A stretch of 64,000 nucleotides of DNA from Simiduia agarivorans SA1 = DSM 21679 (GTDB lineage Bacteria; Pseudomonadota; Gammaproteobacteria; Pseudomonadales; Cellvibrionaceae), in the NCBI RefSeq assembly GCF_000305785.2, contig NC_018868.3, positions 558,001 through 622,000 on the forward strand. The letters are read 5' to 3'. Shown in pieces: positions 55,816 through 64,000 of this stretch. The position numbers and the translations under genes are program-made. How positions within the stretch are numbered: the stretch's first letter is position 1; every line of letters begins with the position of its first letter. The notes beneath the pieces were generated by a model. That model was not told where the DNA came from. It saw only the letters and a list, made by a program, of their open reading frames with translations, and did not search any database.

Positions 55816-58200
55816 ATGAAAATCAGTGAATCCTGGTTGCGGGAATGGGTTAACCCGCAAGTCAACACAAGCGAACTTTGCGAACAACTCACGATGGCCG
55901 GCCTGGAAGTGGATGGCATTGAGGCTGTGGCGGGTGAATTTACCGGCGTGGTTGTTGGCGAAATTGTCGAGATTGAGCAACACCCGGATGCGGACAAGTT
56001 GCGTGTCTGCAAAGTGGCGGGCAATGGCGACGAATTGACCCAGGTGGTATGTGGTGCGCCCAATGCCCGCGTCGGCATCAAGGTGCCGTTTGCAACCGTG
56101 GGTGCTGTTCTGCCTGGCGATTTTAAAATCAAAAAGGCCAAGCTTCGCGGCGTTGAATCCTTTGGCATGCTGTGCGCACAAACCGAGCTTCAGGCGGGCG
56201 ACGATGATGACGGCCTGTGGGAGTTGCCTGCAGACGCGCCAGCGGGTGTGGATCTGCGCGAATACCTGAAACTCAATGACAAAATCATTGAAGTGGACTT
56301 AACACCCAATCGCGCAGACTGTCTCAGTCTTGCCGGTGTTGCACGCGAAGTAGGGGTGCTAAATCAGGCGGCGGTCACGCCTGTTGCCATAAACCCGGTC
56401 AAGGCCAGTATTGATCATGCCGTGAGCGCCAGTATCGATACCGATGGCTGCGGCCGCTACAGTTGCCGGGTGATCAAGAATATCGACCTCAGCCAACCAA
56501 CGCCCCTGTGGATGGCGGAGCGTTTACGCCGCGCCGGCTTGCGCTCCATCGATGCTGTGGTCGACGTGACAAACTACTTGTTACTGGAGCTGGGTCAGCC
56601 CATGCACGCATTTGATCTGGCCAGAATAGACGGCGGGATTCAGGTGCGGATGGCGAAAGCCGACGAGCAGCTGAAGTTGCTGGATGGCCAGGAAGTCAAA
56701 CTCAATACCGACACACTGGTCATTGCCGATAACAGCAAAGCCCTGGCGATGGCCGGTATTATGGGCGGCGACGCTTCGGCCGTGTCGGAATCGACAACCG
56801 ATATCCTCTTGGAATCTGCGTTTTTTACGCCGGAAATGATCGCCGGCAAAGCCCGCAGCTACGGTTTGCACACAGATTCCTCCCATCGCTTTGAGCGCGG
56901 CGTAGATCCTGCGCTGGCCACTCAGGCCATCGAGCGTGCCACCGAGCTCCTGCTCGCCATTGTGGGCGGTGAAGCCGGACCAGTTGTCGTTGCAGAGCGC
57001 CCGTCAAGCCTGCCGGAAGTCGCGCGCATCCGATTGCGCCGGGCTCGCATTGAAGAGGGGCTGGGTTTTGCCATCGAGGACAGCCGGGTGCTCGATATCC
57101 TGAACCGCCTGGGTCTGGAGAAAGTTGCGGAAGACGCTGATGGCTGGACATTTCAGGCACCCAGCCACCGGTTCGATATGGCCATTGAAGCGGATCTGCT
57201 GGAGGAGCTGGCACGCATCTATGGTTACAACAATTTGCCCGTCACAAGCCTCAAGGCAGACTTGCCCATTGAGCCTCAGGCAGAGACACAGACACCCTTG
57301 TCGCGCGTTCAGCAGACCCTGACGGCCAGGGGCTATCAGGAAGCAATCACCTATAGTTTCATTGAACCCAAGTTGCAGACGCTGTTTGATCCTGATGCAG
57401 AGGCGGTCAGTCTACTCAATCCCATCAGCAGCGACCTGAGTGTCATGCGGACCAGTTTGTTAGCTGGCCTTGCCAATGCACTGGTACACAACCTTAACCG
57501 GCAGCAAACCCGCGTGCGTTTGTTCGAGACCGGATTATCCTTCGTAAAAGGCGGTTCAGGGCCTGCAGGCCTGACCCAGAAGCCAAAACTGGCAGCGCTG
57601 GTGTATGGCACACGAGATACCGAATCCTGGGCCCATGCTAAAGATCGCGTTGATTTTTATGACATCAAGGGCGATTTGGATGCCATTTTGTCCTTGGGCG
57701 GCGCAAGCGCGCGCTATAGCTTTGTGCCCGCACAGCATCCGGCACTCCATCCCGGCCAGACTGCACATATCATCAAGGGCGGGCAGGTCATTGGCGTGAT
57801 TGGCGCCTTGCACCCGAATACCCAGAAGGCGCTCGATCTGGATCACCCTGCCTTTGTTTTCGAACTGGATCTGGAGGCGCTGCTCAGTGGTGTGCAGCCA
57901 AAATTTGCACCACTGTCTAAATTTCCTGAGGTTCGACGTGATCTGGCGGTGCTGATTGACCGCGAAATTGGCGCTAAAAACCTCCTGGAAGCCGTTAAAT
58001 CCGCGGCCGGAGACTACCTTACTAACTTAAAGGTGTTTGACGTATATAGCGGCAAAGGTATTGATCCACATAGAAAAAGTGTGGCTCTGGGCTTGACGTA
58101 TCAGCATCCTTCACGCACTCTTAACGACGATGAAATCAATGCTTCTGTCGCTGCAGTGGTAACTGCGCTGGAAGCCCAGTTCAACGCGACCTTGAGGTAA
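55816..58200 (+). CDS. pheT: Phenylalanyl-tRNA synthetase beta subunit
   Basis: Beta subunit of 794 residues, the usual length. The EMAP-like tRNA-binding domain (about 40-150; GEIVEIEQHPDADKLRVCKV), the B3/B4 editing region, B5 (DVTNYLLLELGQPMHAFD lies in the core before it) and a C-terminal anticodon-binding domain (KFPEVRRDLAVLID, about 700-794) are recognisable. ihfA follows 27 bases after the stop, the conserved pheT-ihfA linkage. Confidence 0.97.
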   Translation: MKISESWLREWVNPQVNTSELCEQLTMAGLEVDGIEAVAGEFTGVVVGEIVEIEQHPDADKLRVCKVAGNGDELTQVVCGAPNARVGIKVPFATVGAVLPGDFKIKKAKLRGVESFGMLCAQTELQAGDDDDGLWELPADAPAGVDLREYLKLNDKIIEVDLTPNRADCLSLAGVAREVGVLNQAAVTPVAINPVKASIDHAVSASIDTDGCGRYSCRVIKNIDLSQPTPLWMAERLRRAGLRSIDAVVDVTNYLLLELGQPMHAFDLARIDGGIQVRMAKADEQLKLLDGQEVKLNTDTLVIADNSKALAMAGIMGGDASAVSESTTDILLESAFFTPEMIAGKARSYGLHTDSSHRFERGVDPALATQAIERATELLLAIVGGEAGPVVVAERPSSLPEVARIRLRRARIEEGLGFAIEDSRVLDILNRLGLEKVAEDADGWTFQAPSHRFDMAIEADLLEELARIYGYNNLPVTSLKADLPIEPQAETQTPLSRVQQTLTARGYQEAITYSFIEPKLQTLFDPDAEAVSLLNPISSDLSVMRTSLLAGLANALVHNLNRQQTRVRLFETGLSFVKGGSGPAGLTQKPKLAALVYGTRDTESWAHAKDRVDFYDIKGDLDAILSLGGASARYSFVPAQHPALHPGQTAHIIKGGQVIGVIGALHPNTQKALDLDHPAFVFELDLEALLSGVQPKFAPLSKFPEVRRDLAVLIDREIGAKNLLEAVKSAAGDYLTNLKVFDVYSGKGIDPHRKSVALGLTYQHPSRTLNDDEINASVAAVVTALEAQFNATLR

Positions 58201-58227
58201 AAGGGCACCGTTATAAGGGGTGATCAG

Positions 58228-58533
58228 ATGCCTGATGGGGCATTAACGAAAGCTGATCTGGCCGAAAAACTGTACGAAGAGCTCGGGCTCAACAAGCGGG
58301 AGGCGAAAGAGCTGGTGGAATCCTTTTTCGAGGAAATCCGCCATGCACTGGAAACCAACGAACAGGTGAAGTTGTCGGGTTTCGGCAATTTCGACCTGCG
58401 CGACAAGAGTCAGCGCCCTGGGCGCAACCCCAAAACCGGGGAAGAGATCCCAATCACCGCCAGGCGCGTAGTCACCTTCAGACCTGGCCAAAAGCTTAAG
58501 GCGAGAGTAGAGGAACATGCTCGAACCGAGTAA
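58228..58533 (+). CDS. ihfA: Integration host factor subunit alpha
   Basis: Partner of IhfB (13.2 kb). The 101 residues start with a short extension and [23 protein letters not shown], and carry the intercalating arm [12 protein letters not shown] and the FRPGQKLK C-terminus. A G-rich ribosome site precedes ATG 58228. The end overlaps the merR-like gene by 17 bases. Confidence 0.96.
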   Translation: MPDGALTKADLAEKLYEELGLNKREAKELVESFFEEIRHALETNEQVKLSGFGNFDLRDKSQRPGRNPKTGEEIPITARRVVTFRPGQKLKARVEEHARTE

Positions 58534-58885
58534 TAACGATGAATTACCGGTAATCCCGGGGAAGCGTTACTTCACGATCGGCGAGGTGAGCGAACTGTGT
58601 GCGGTTAAACCTCACGTACTTCGCTACTGGGAGCAGGAATTTCCACAGCTGAATCCCGTGAAGCGGCGCGGAAACCGCCGCTACTATCAACGCGAAGACG
58701 TTCTGACCATTCGCCAGATCCGGTCTTTGTTGTACGATCAGGGCTTTACCATTGGTGGTGCCCGGCAACAAATGTCCGGTGACACTCCGGTGGCAGCGGA
58801 ATCCGCTGACGACAGCAAATTCAGGGCAATGATCCAACAAATGATCAGCGAGCTCGAAGAGCTGCTGTTGGTATTGAAACCCTGA
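58517..58885 (+). CDS. MerR-family regulator
   Basis: The 122 residues begin with an unstructured stretch and then a MerR winged helix (about 17-85): [28 protein letters not shown] and RRYYQREDV. The short C-terminal part is a dimer helix without cysteines that would bind metals. A MerR gene after ihfA is conserved in pseudomonads and their relatives, but its signal is unknown. Translation is probably coupled to ihfA. Confidence 0.9.
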   Translation: MLEPSNNDELPVIPGKRYFTIGEVSELCAVKPHVLRYWEQEFPQLNPVKRRGNRRYYQREDVLTIRQIRSLLYDQGFTIGGARQQMSGDTPVAAESADDSKFRAMIQQMISELEELLLVLKP

Positions 58886-58941
58886 CGTTTCAGCAAGGGG
58901 TCTGGCCCCTTGGTACTTAGGTTAGGGTTACAAAATAAGGC

Positions 58942-58969
58942 TTGCAATCCACTCTGAACAGGGTATTAT
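58942..58969 (+). promoter_or_regulatory. Promoter for tRNA-Pro
   Basis: TTGCAA (58942-58947) and TATTAT (58964-58969) are 16 bases apart, with a GC-rich GCCGGCC right after the -10 box, as in stable-RNA promoters under stringent control. Confidence 0.55.
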
Positions 58970-59030
58970 GCCGGCCTCAGTTGAGCGGAATTGCTGACTT
59001 TTATAGTTAAATCAAACGCTTAGCGAGTTT

Positions 59031-59107
59031 CGGAGCGTAGCGCAGCTTGGTAGCGCACCATACTGGGGGTGTGGGGGTCGTGGGTTCAAATCCCGCCGTT
59101 CCGACCA
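59031..59107 (+). tRNA. tRNA-Pro, anticodon GGG
   Basis: The 77 bases fold as a tRNA: acceptor CGGAGCG with CGTTCCG (one wobble), D arm GCGCAGCTTGGTAGCGC, anticodon stem CCATA/TGTGG with loop CTGGGGG (anticodon GGG), T arm GTGGG-TTCAAAT-CCCGC, and an encoded CCA end. It reads CCC and CCU proline codons. Confidence 0.95.
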
Positions 59108-59120
59108 ATACGATAAGAAA

Positions 59121-59145
59121 GCCTGGGCAATGCCCGGGCTTTTTT
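59121..59145 (+). terminator. Terminator of tRNA-Pro
   Basis: GCCTGGGC and GCCCGGGC pair (one G-U) around AAT, followed by six T. The region from here to 59300 contains no other feature I can support apart from the ribosome site GGAGG of the next gene. Confidence 0.88.
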
Positions 59146-59300
59146 ATGCCCGCAATTCCTGGCGGCGCAGCGTAGGCTTAAAGCCCTGTACAGGCGCGGG
59201 AATCCATCCTCAAAGGAGAAGGCGCCACCTTTGTTGACGCGTATTCCCATGGCTGAAGCGCGACAGGTAATCACTAACGCTACCGGAGGTACGAAACCCA

Positions 59301-59501
59301 ATGGATCCAGAAACGTTCGACAACCTGACCATGATTGTGGGTATCTCCGCGCTCATCGGCTTCATGCTCTTTATCGTGTGGGATCTGGCTAAACAGTCCA
59401 AAGCGGGGAGATTCGGCACCATCATTCTCTTTATTGTGCTCGGCCTTTGCCTGCTCGGTTTTGTGATCAAAGCGGTGCTCTACGAATTCATTGGTGGCTG
59501 A
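59301..59501 (+). CDS. Small membrane protein, DUF2788 family
   Basis: The 66 residues contain two membrane helices (about 10-29 and 39-60) joined by the basic loop WDLAKQSKAGRFG, the pattern of the DUF2788 proteins of pseudomonads. No function is known. GGAGG lies about ten bases before ATG 59301. It stands alone between tRNA-Pro and a secreted amidohydrolase. Confidence 0.85.
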   Translation: MDPETFDNLTMIVGISALIGFMLFIVWDLAKQSKAGRFGTIILFIVLGLCLLGFVIKAVLYEFIGG

Positions 59502-59567
59502 CGCAGGTTCGTCTCATACATAAGACTGGTGTAAGCTCAGGCCACATTCGCTCTGAGTAAAAAGCCC

Positions 59568-60845
59568 ATGCACACCGTGTTCAAATCCCTGTTTTTCGGT
59601 CTGGCTACCATTATGGCGAGCCAGGCCAGCGCCGATCTGACCTACCTCACCGCCGCAAAAGCCCTTGATGTTGCGTCTGGAACATTCACCGAGCAGCCCG
59701 CCCTGATTATCGAAGCCGGACGAATCACCCATGTTGGCACAGCGAAAAGCTTGCCTGCGCCAGCTGGCGCCACGTCGATTCACTTAGAGGGCCTGACACT
59801 GCTTCCTGGTTTAATGGATATGCATGTCCACCTGACAAGCGATGCAGAAGACAACTTCCTCGCGTCCATGAATTACTCTATTCCTCGCCAAACGGTTAAA
59901 GCCGTCAAGAATGCACATAAAACCCTGATGGCCGGTTTTACCAGCGTGCGCGATCTGGGCGATTCCGGCTATGCGGTGATTGCCGTGCGCGATGGCATCA
60001 GGGCAGGAGAGATTGAAGGCCCTCGCGTATGGTCTGCTGGTCACTCGCTCTCGGTAACCGGGGGCCATTGCGACGATAATTTTTCAGCCCCCGAAATGAA
60101 GTCGGTAGCCGCCGGTGTGGCCGATGGCCCCTGGGCAGTTAAAGCCAAAGTGCGTGAAAATATTAAGTACGGCGCCAATACCTTGAAAATCTGCGCGACC
60201 GGTGGAGTTTTTTCAAAAGGTACCCAGGTAGGTATCCAGCAATACACAGAGGAAGAGCTACGTGCTGCGGCAGAGGAAGCTCACCAGCAGGGCATGATTA
60301 TCGCGGCCCACGCTCATGGCACCTCCGGTATTAAAGCGGCCATTCGCGCGGGTATCGACAGTATCGAGCATTGCAGTTTTCTCGACGATGAAGCGATAAA
60401 ACTTGCAAAAAAAGCCGGCACTTTTCTTTCTTGCGATATCTACAATACGGAATACACACTCGCGTTTGGCGAGCAAAACGGTGTGCCGGAAGAAAACATC
60501 AACAAAGAAAAGCAGGTGTCGGCGGCACAACGGGAGAGCTTCCGTCGTGCAGTTAAGGCCGGACTGAATATGGTGTTTGGTTCAGACGCGGCAATTTATC
60601 CCCATGGCGATAACGGCAAGCAGTTTCACACCATGGTGACTTTTGGCATGTCGCCATTGCAAGCGCTTCAGGCCGCTACAATCAACAGTGCTGCGCTGCT
60701 TAAACAAGCGGATTTAGGACAGCTCAAAGAGGGATTTCATGCCGACATTATCGCCGTCAACGGTGATCCGCTGAAAGATATCCGTGTGTTGGAAAATGTG
60801 GCGTTTGTGATGAAGGCAGGCGTGGTTTACAAGCGCGTAGAGTGA
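59568..60845 (+). CDS. Secreted metal-dependent amidohydrolase
   Basis: The 425 residues open with a signal peptide (cleavage probably after ASQASA, about residue 22), so the enzyme is periplasmic or secreted. The amidohydrolase fold follows: the HxH metal motif in GLMDMHVHLTSD, HAHG and SIEHCSF histidines, and the aspartate in FGSDAAIYPHG. Relatives are annotated as Xaa-Pro dipeptidases or imidazolonepropionase-like hydrolases; the substrate here is open. A convergent hairpin separates it from the chitinase gene. Confidence 0.85.
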   Translation: MHTVFKSLFFGLATIMASQASADLTYLTAAKALDVASGTFTEQPALIIEAGRITHVGTAKSLPAPAGATSIHLEGLTLLPGLMDMHVHLTSDAEDNFLASMNYSIPRQTVKAVKNAHKTLMAGFTSVRDLGDSGYAVIAVRDGIRAGEIEGPRVWSAGHSLSVTGGHCDDNFSAPEMKSVAAGVADGPWAVKAKVRENIKYGANTLKICATGGVFSKGTQVGIQQYTEEELRAAAEEAHQQGMIIAAHAHGTSGIKAAIRAGIDSIEHCSFLDDEAIKLAKKAGTFLSCDIYNTEYTLAFGEQNGVPEENINKEKQVSAAQRESFRRAVKAGLNMVFGSDAAIYPHGDNGKQFHTMVTFGMSPLQALQAATINSAALLKQADLGQLKEGFHADIIAVNGDPLKDIRVLENVAFVMKAGVVYKRVE

Positions 60846-60863
60846 TCGCGAGGAATTGAGAAT

Positions 60864-60890
60864 GGAATCGGGTGTTGTACACCCGATTCC
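60864..60890. terminator. Hairpin between convergent genes
   Basis: GGAATCGGGTGT and ACACCCGATTCC form a perfect 12-bp stem around TGT, and flanking GAGAA/TTCTC can extend it past a small bulge. It lies between the ends of the amidohydrolase (plus) and the chitinase (minus) and probably stops transcription both ways, although long T runs are missing. Confidence 0.65.
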
Positions 60891-60913
60891 TGTTCTCTTA
60901 AGGTGCTATCCGG

Positions 60914-63900
60914 TCAGAAACTACACACCAGATCCCAATCCGACGTGCCCGGCTCCGATGCCGTCCACCATTTGGCTTGGTACACCGCATTGTTGTGCGT
61001 CATGCGGTCACCGCCGTTGGCATGGCTCGGGTTACCGGCCCAGTCTTTTTGCGGGAAGTCAGGGTAGGCCGGGTAAATCACCGGATCCACGTTGGCACTT
61101 GCACAGCTTCCGCCGGTGCCGCCACCGGAACCGCCGCCAGTGCCTGCATCAATACTTCCCAGCGGTAATTCCGGGTATTCCTGCAGCAAGGCAAATTCCT
61201 GAGCGCCCACTTTCACCACCCAATTGGAAGGCATGGAAACAGGCAAGTAGTATTTCAGGACCACCTTCCATTCCTCGCCTTGGGCCAGGGTCAGGTAGCT
61301 TGGGGTACTGATTTTCACCCGATGGAAATTGTTTTCCAGTCCACCCACATTGTTTCCGGCAGCGTTGGAGCCATTGGTAATAACCGTTAAACCTGCCGCA
61401 CTCTGGTCTGCCATGTTATCCGGCGTAGACGTGGCAAAATCAAAGGTAAACTCGGTGCCACCGGGAAGATCCACACCGGAATTATTGGTGATAATCAGAT
61501 CGGGGGTAATGGGATAGTTTGAATCACCCAACGCATAGTTGGTGAGTTTTACGCCGATATCAATGGCCTCTCCTGGCATCGCGATTTCTGCCCGCTGATT
61601 GCCATAGGGTGTGGCCGCGGCAAACTTCTGAGCAATGGCTTTTGTTAACGTATGACCCATTTCATACTGGCCTTTGGCCGCGTTGAAATCGTAATCACCG
61701 GCCAACTCCCAGAACATAATGCCACCGATGCCTTGGTCGATAACATACTCGGCTTTCCGGTTAATGGACTGCTCATCTTCAGTGGATATAAAGACTTTTT
61801 TATCGGCATTCCACAGCCAGGGCGCAACCATAGTAGCGTCGTAATGGCGGGTGTAGGTGCCAATAAGTTGGTGCGCGGGATTGTTCACAGGATCCAACCC
61901 GTAAGCTGTCAGGTAATCACCTGCGACGCCGTTTTCGAGGTTTTTGGCGTGCCACATGGGGTTAGAGCCTGCACCCATTTCGTTGCCGGCGGTGTCTTTA
62001 TCGTGCCACAGGTTATCGATACCCATTGCACCGTTGCCGCATTTGTTGGTTTCCCCGGCGCCGGTGCCTTCCGGACATTCAGCCTGATTGGGTAACGCAG
62101 CCTGGCCCCACAATCCGTTGGTGCCCCCGGTCACATTCTGCCAACCACGGGTGTAATAGGGCACACCGATATTGATACGGCCTGCAGGCAGCGAGCCTCG
62201 GAAGTAATGGTAGGCCCAGTCGGTATTCAGGTAACCAATATTTTTATACTGGCCGCCATAGGCGTTCCACTGCACCAGTTCGGCATCTTCACCATTGTCG
62301 AACAAAGCAGCATTTGGGCCCACAAACTGGTTCCAGGCGCCGTGCAGGTCGTAGGACATGATGTTGACGTAATCCAGATACTGCACCGATTCAAACGCTT
62401 CCATGCCGCGCAGCAAATAGCCGGAAGAGGGCGACGCAATGGTGAGCATGTAATGCTTGCCGTCGGCTGCGCCCGCCGCATCCAGTTTTTCGCGCAGGGT
62501 TTTCATCAACACATTGTAAGACGCATTCAATCCGGCACGGCGCGCATTGGAAATCGCAAAATCGGCTGGATTACCTGCATCCTTCATTGAGGTGGGATAT
62601 TCATAGTCTATGTCCGCACCATCAAAACCGTATTCACGCAGAAAAGTGACCACAGAATCTGCGAAGGTATTGATCCCGGCGGTATTGACCGAGCCATCGG
62701 CATTGGTGGTCATAGTGTAGAAACCCCCTGAAGCCACCCGGCTGCCATCGGCACCAAAATAACCGCCGGTCTCGGCCCAGCCGCCAATGGAAATCAGGGT
62801 TTTCACGTGCGGGTACTGCTTCTTGTATTTATTCAGCAGATTAAAATGGCCTTTGTAGGGCAGTGTCGGGTCCATTTCCGCGCCGGCAACACCCGGCCAC
62901 TCCATATCGGTTGCCGCATTTCCGGCAACGCTCGCGCCTACTGATACCCGGTTGTTACCATCCACATGCGCGAAGGCATAGTTGATGTGGGTCAGTTGCT
63001 GCCAGGGTATTTGGTGCGCAAGATAGGCTGGACCGTTAGAGCCGGTACGCCAGCTGGTGAAGTAACCAATAATACGACGTTTGGCGCTGCCCATCAGTTC
63101 CCGACCGTCTGCATCGTAGACGGTGCAATAGGGCGTTTGGACCCCGGGCGTGGAATAGAGGCCATCCGGTCTGCAATCTGCATGATTCACGGAACCATCC
63201 GGTGTTACGTCAATCGTTGCGCTGCTCTGTGCGGACTTGCCGCCGTTATCAATGGCCTTGGCGATGACCGTCTGCGTACCCGCAACAGCGGTCCAATTGG
63301 CTTCATAGGGCACGGAAGTGTCGCTTGCGAGCAATTGTCCGCCCACATAAAACCCCACTTTGCTGATGCTGCCATCGGTATCGCTCGCGCTCGCACTTAA
63401 CAAAATGGATTCACCCGCCAGTGCCGTGGCAGGCAAGGCGCCCAATGACACGCTGGGAGGAACATTGGTGTCGGCTGCAACCGAGAAGCTTTGCGTGCTG
63501 ATTTCACTTTCAGCGTTTTTGTCATCAATCGCAATGACAGATACCGTGTGGTTACCTTCTACTGCAATCCAATTTGCGGTGAAGGGTGCACTGGTATCGG
63601 TATCGATAAGCGAACCATCAACATAAAATCTCACGCTGTTAATAGTGCCATCTACATCATTCGCGTCAGCAGAAAACGCGACGCTCTGACCTGCCTGCAA
63701 ATCGGCTGGCACAGTAGCCATCGATACTGTCGGCGCCTGATTGGGCAAGGAAGCTACATTGATCGTTGCCGAGGCAGAATCAGTACTGGCGCCTTGATTG
63801 TCAGTGGCGCGAGCCAGCACGTTGTGGGTGCCGGCACTGGCGGTCCAGTTAACACTGTAAGGCGCCGCGGTGTTAACGCCGACGGACTGGCCGTCCACAA

Positions 63901-64000
63901 AAAATTCAACTTTGACGACATTGCCATCGGCATCCGACGCACTGGCTGACAGCGAAACGGTGTCGCCAGTAGTCGCTGTAGAAGGAGCCGTAACCGATAC
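60914..64000 (-). CDS. Modular GH18 chitinase with Ig-like repeats and CBM5/12 (5' end beyond window)
   Basis: The frame is open from the stop at 60914 to the right edge, so the N-terminus is missing. From N to C: at least three Ig-like repeats of about 90 residues (SxSASDxDGxIxxVxFYVDG pattern); a GH18 catalytic domain (RRIIGYFTSW, LISIGGW, and the DxxDxDxE motif as DGADIDYEYP near 62595-62625); a beta-rich domain; a Gly/Ser/Thr linker; and a C-terminal chitin-binding module of the CBM5/12 type (YQAKWWTASEPG, then WDLV). It should be secreted and degrade chitin. Such layouts are common in Cellvibrionaceae. A GTG at 63898 lies inside a repeat and is not the start. Confidence 0.93.
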   Translation of the reverse strand, partial: VSVTAPSTATTGDTVSLSASASDADGNVVKVEFFVDGQSVGVNTAAPYSVNWTASAGTHNVLARATDNQGASTDSASATINVASLPNQAPTVSMATVPADLQAGQSVAFSADANDVDGTINSVRFYVDGSLIDTDTSAPFTANWIAVEGNHTVSVIAIDDKNAESEISTQSFSVAADTNVPPSVSLGALPATALAGESILLSASASDTDGSISKVGFYVGGQLLASDTSVPYEANWTAVAGTQTVIAKAIDNGGKSAQSSATIDVTPDGSVNHADCRPDGLYSTPGVQTPYCTVYDADGRELMGSAKRRIIGYFTSWRTGSNGPAYLAHQIPWQQLTHINYAFAHVDGNNRVSVGASVAGNAATDMEWPGVAGAEMDPTLPYKGHFNLLNKYKKQYPHVKTLISIGGWAETGGYFGADGSRVASGGFYTMTTNADGSVNTAGINTFADSVVTFLREYGFDGADIDYEYPTSMKDAGNPADFAISNARRAGLNASYNVLMKTLREKLDAAGAADGKHYMLTIASPSSGYLLRGMEAFESVQYLDYVNIMSYDLHGAWNQFVGPNAALFDNGEDAELVQWNAYGGQYKNIGYLNTDWAYHYFRGSLPAGRINIGVPYYTRGWQNVTGGTNGLWGQAALPNQAECPEGTGAGETNKCGNGAMGIDNLWHDKDTAGNEMGAGSNPMWHAKNLENGVAGDYLTAYGLDPVNNPAHQLIGTYTRHYDATMVAPWLWNADKKVFISTEDEQSINRKAEYVIDQGIGGIMFWELAGDYDFNAAKGQYEMGHTLTKAIAQKFAAATPYGNQRAEIAMPGEAIDIGVKLTNYALGDSNYPITPDLIITNNSGVDLPGGTEFTFDFATSTPDNMADQSAAGLTVITNGSNAAGNNVGGLENNFHRVKISTPSYLTLAQGEEWKVVLKYYLPVSMPSNWVVKVGAQEFALLQEYPELPLGSIDAGTGGGSGGGTGGSCASANVDPVIYPAYPDFPQKDWAGNPSHANGGDRMTHNNAVYQAKWWTASEPGTSDWDLVCSF

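Overview
The window is chromosomal DNA of a gammaproteobacterium. Gene order and protein style (fused tyrA-aroA, gyrA-pheA-tyrA/aroA-cmk-rpsA-ihfB synteny, a wbpV/wbpL/wbpM-type locus, a modular chitinase with Ig-like repeats and a CBM5/12 module) suggest a polysaccharide-degrading relative of the pseudomonads, such as the Cellvibrionaceae. The genus is an inference. No rRNA, prophage, CRISPR array or complete insertion sequence was seen.

Layout. 1-18.6 kb is a housekeeping backbone: the 5' end of an mtaD-like amidohydrolase (minus strand), gyrA, pheA, cysC, tyrA-aroA, manB, galU, a ComEA-like gene broken by a homopolymer frameshift, cmk, rpsA, ihfB, lapA-lapB, pyrF and cysD-cysN. 18.6-50.2 kb is a surface-polysaccharide locus that is visibly more AT-rich, above all between about 22 and 39 kb. 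It holds three GT2 glycosyltransferases, a lipoprotein, a Wzm/Wzt ABC exporter, two long coiled-coil proteins, an FkbM methyltransferase, an exostosin-like transferase, two GT10-like fucosyltransferase paralogues, GSCFA and SGNH esterase-like proteins, gmd-fcl-gmm-manC, ugd, rfbBAC, a GT2-GT4 double glycosyltransferase and a sulfotransferase. A convergent wbpV-wbpL-wbpM operon closes it. 50.2-51.1 kb is a small plastic zone with a REP-associated tyrosine transposase, REP palindromes, tRNA-Val(GAC) and a partial copy of that tRNA's 3' end. 51.2-59.1 kb is the translation block thrS-infC-rpmI-rplT-pheS-pheT-ihfA-merR followed by tRNA-Pro(GGG). 59.3-64 kb has a DUF2788 protein, a secreted amidohydrolase and a GH18 chitinase cut by the right edge.

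How the genes fit together. manB, manC, gmd and fcl form a route from mannose-6-P to GDP-L-fucose; galU and ugd give UDP-glucose and UDP-glucuronate; rfbA, rfbB and rfbC give dTDP-4-keto-L-rhamnose, but no rfbD is present. cysDN with the stand-alone cysC make PAPS, which the sulfotransferase at 45.3 kb could use. WbpM/WbpV/WbpL would start the glycan on undecaprenyl phosphate with a 6-deoxy-HexNAc, and Wzm/Wzt would export it; no Wzx, Wzy or Wzz was found. My reading is a fucose-containing, possibly uronate-containing, methylated, acylated and perhaps sulfated O-antigen or capsule, made at the same genomic site (between ihfB and wbpM) as the Pseudomonas aeruginosa O-antigen.

Repeats. A REP palindrome family lies in the intergenic spaces of both backbone arms and around its probable transposase; I found none inside the 18.6-50.2 kb locus.
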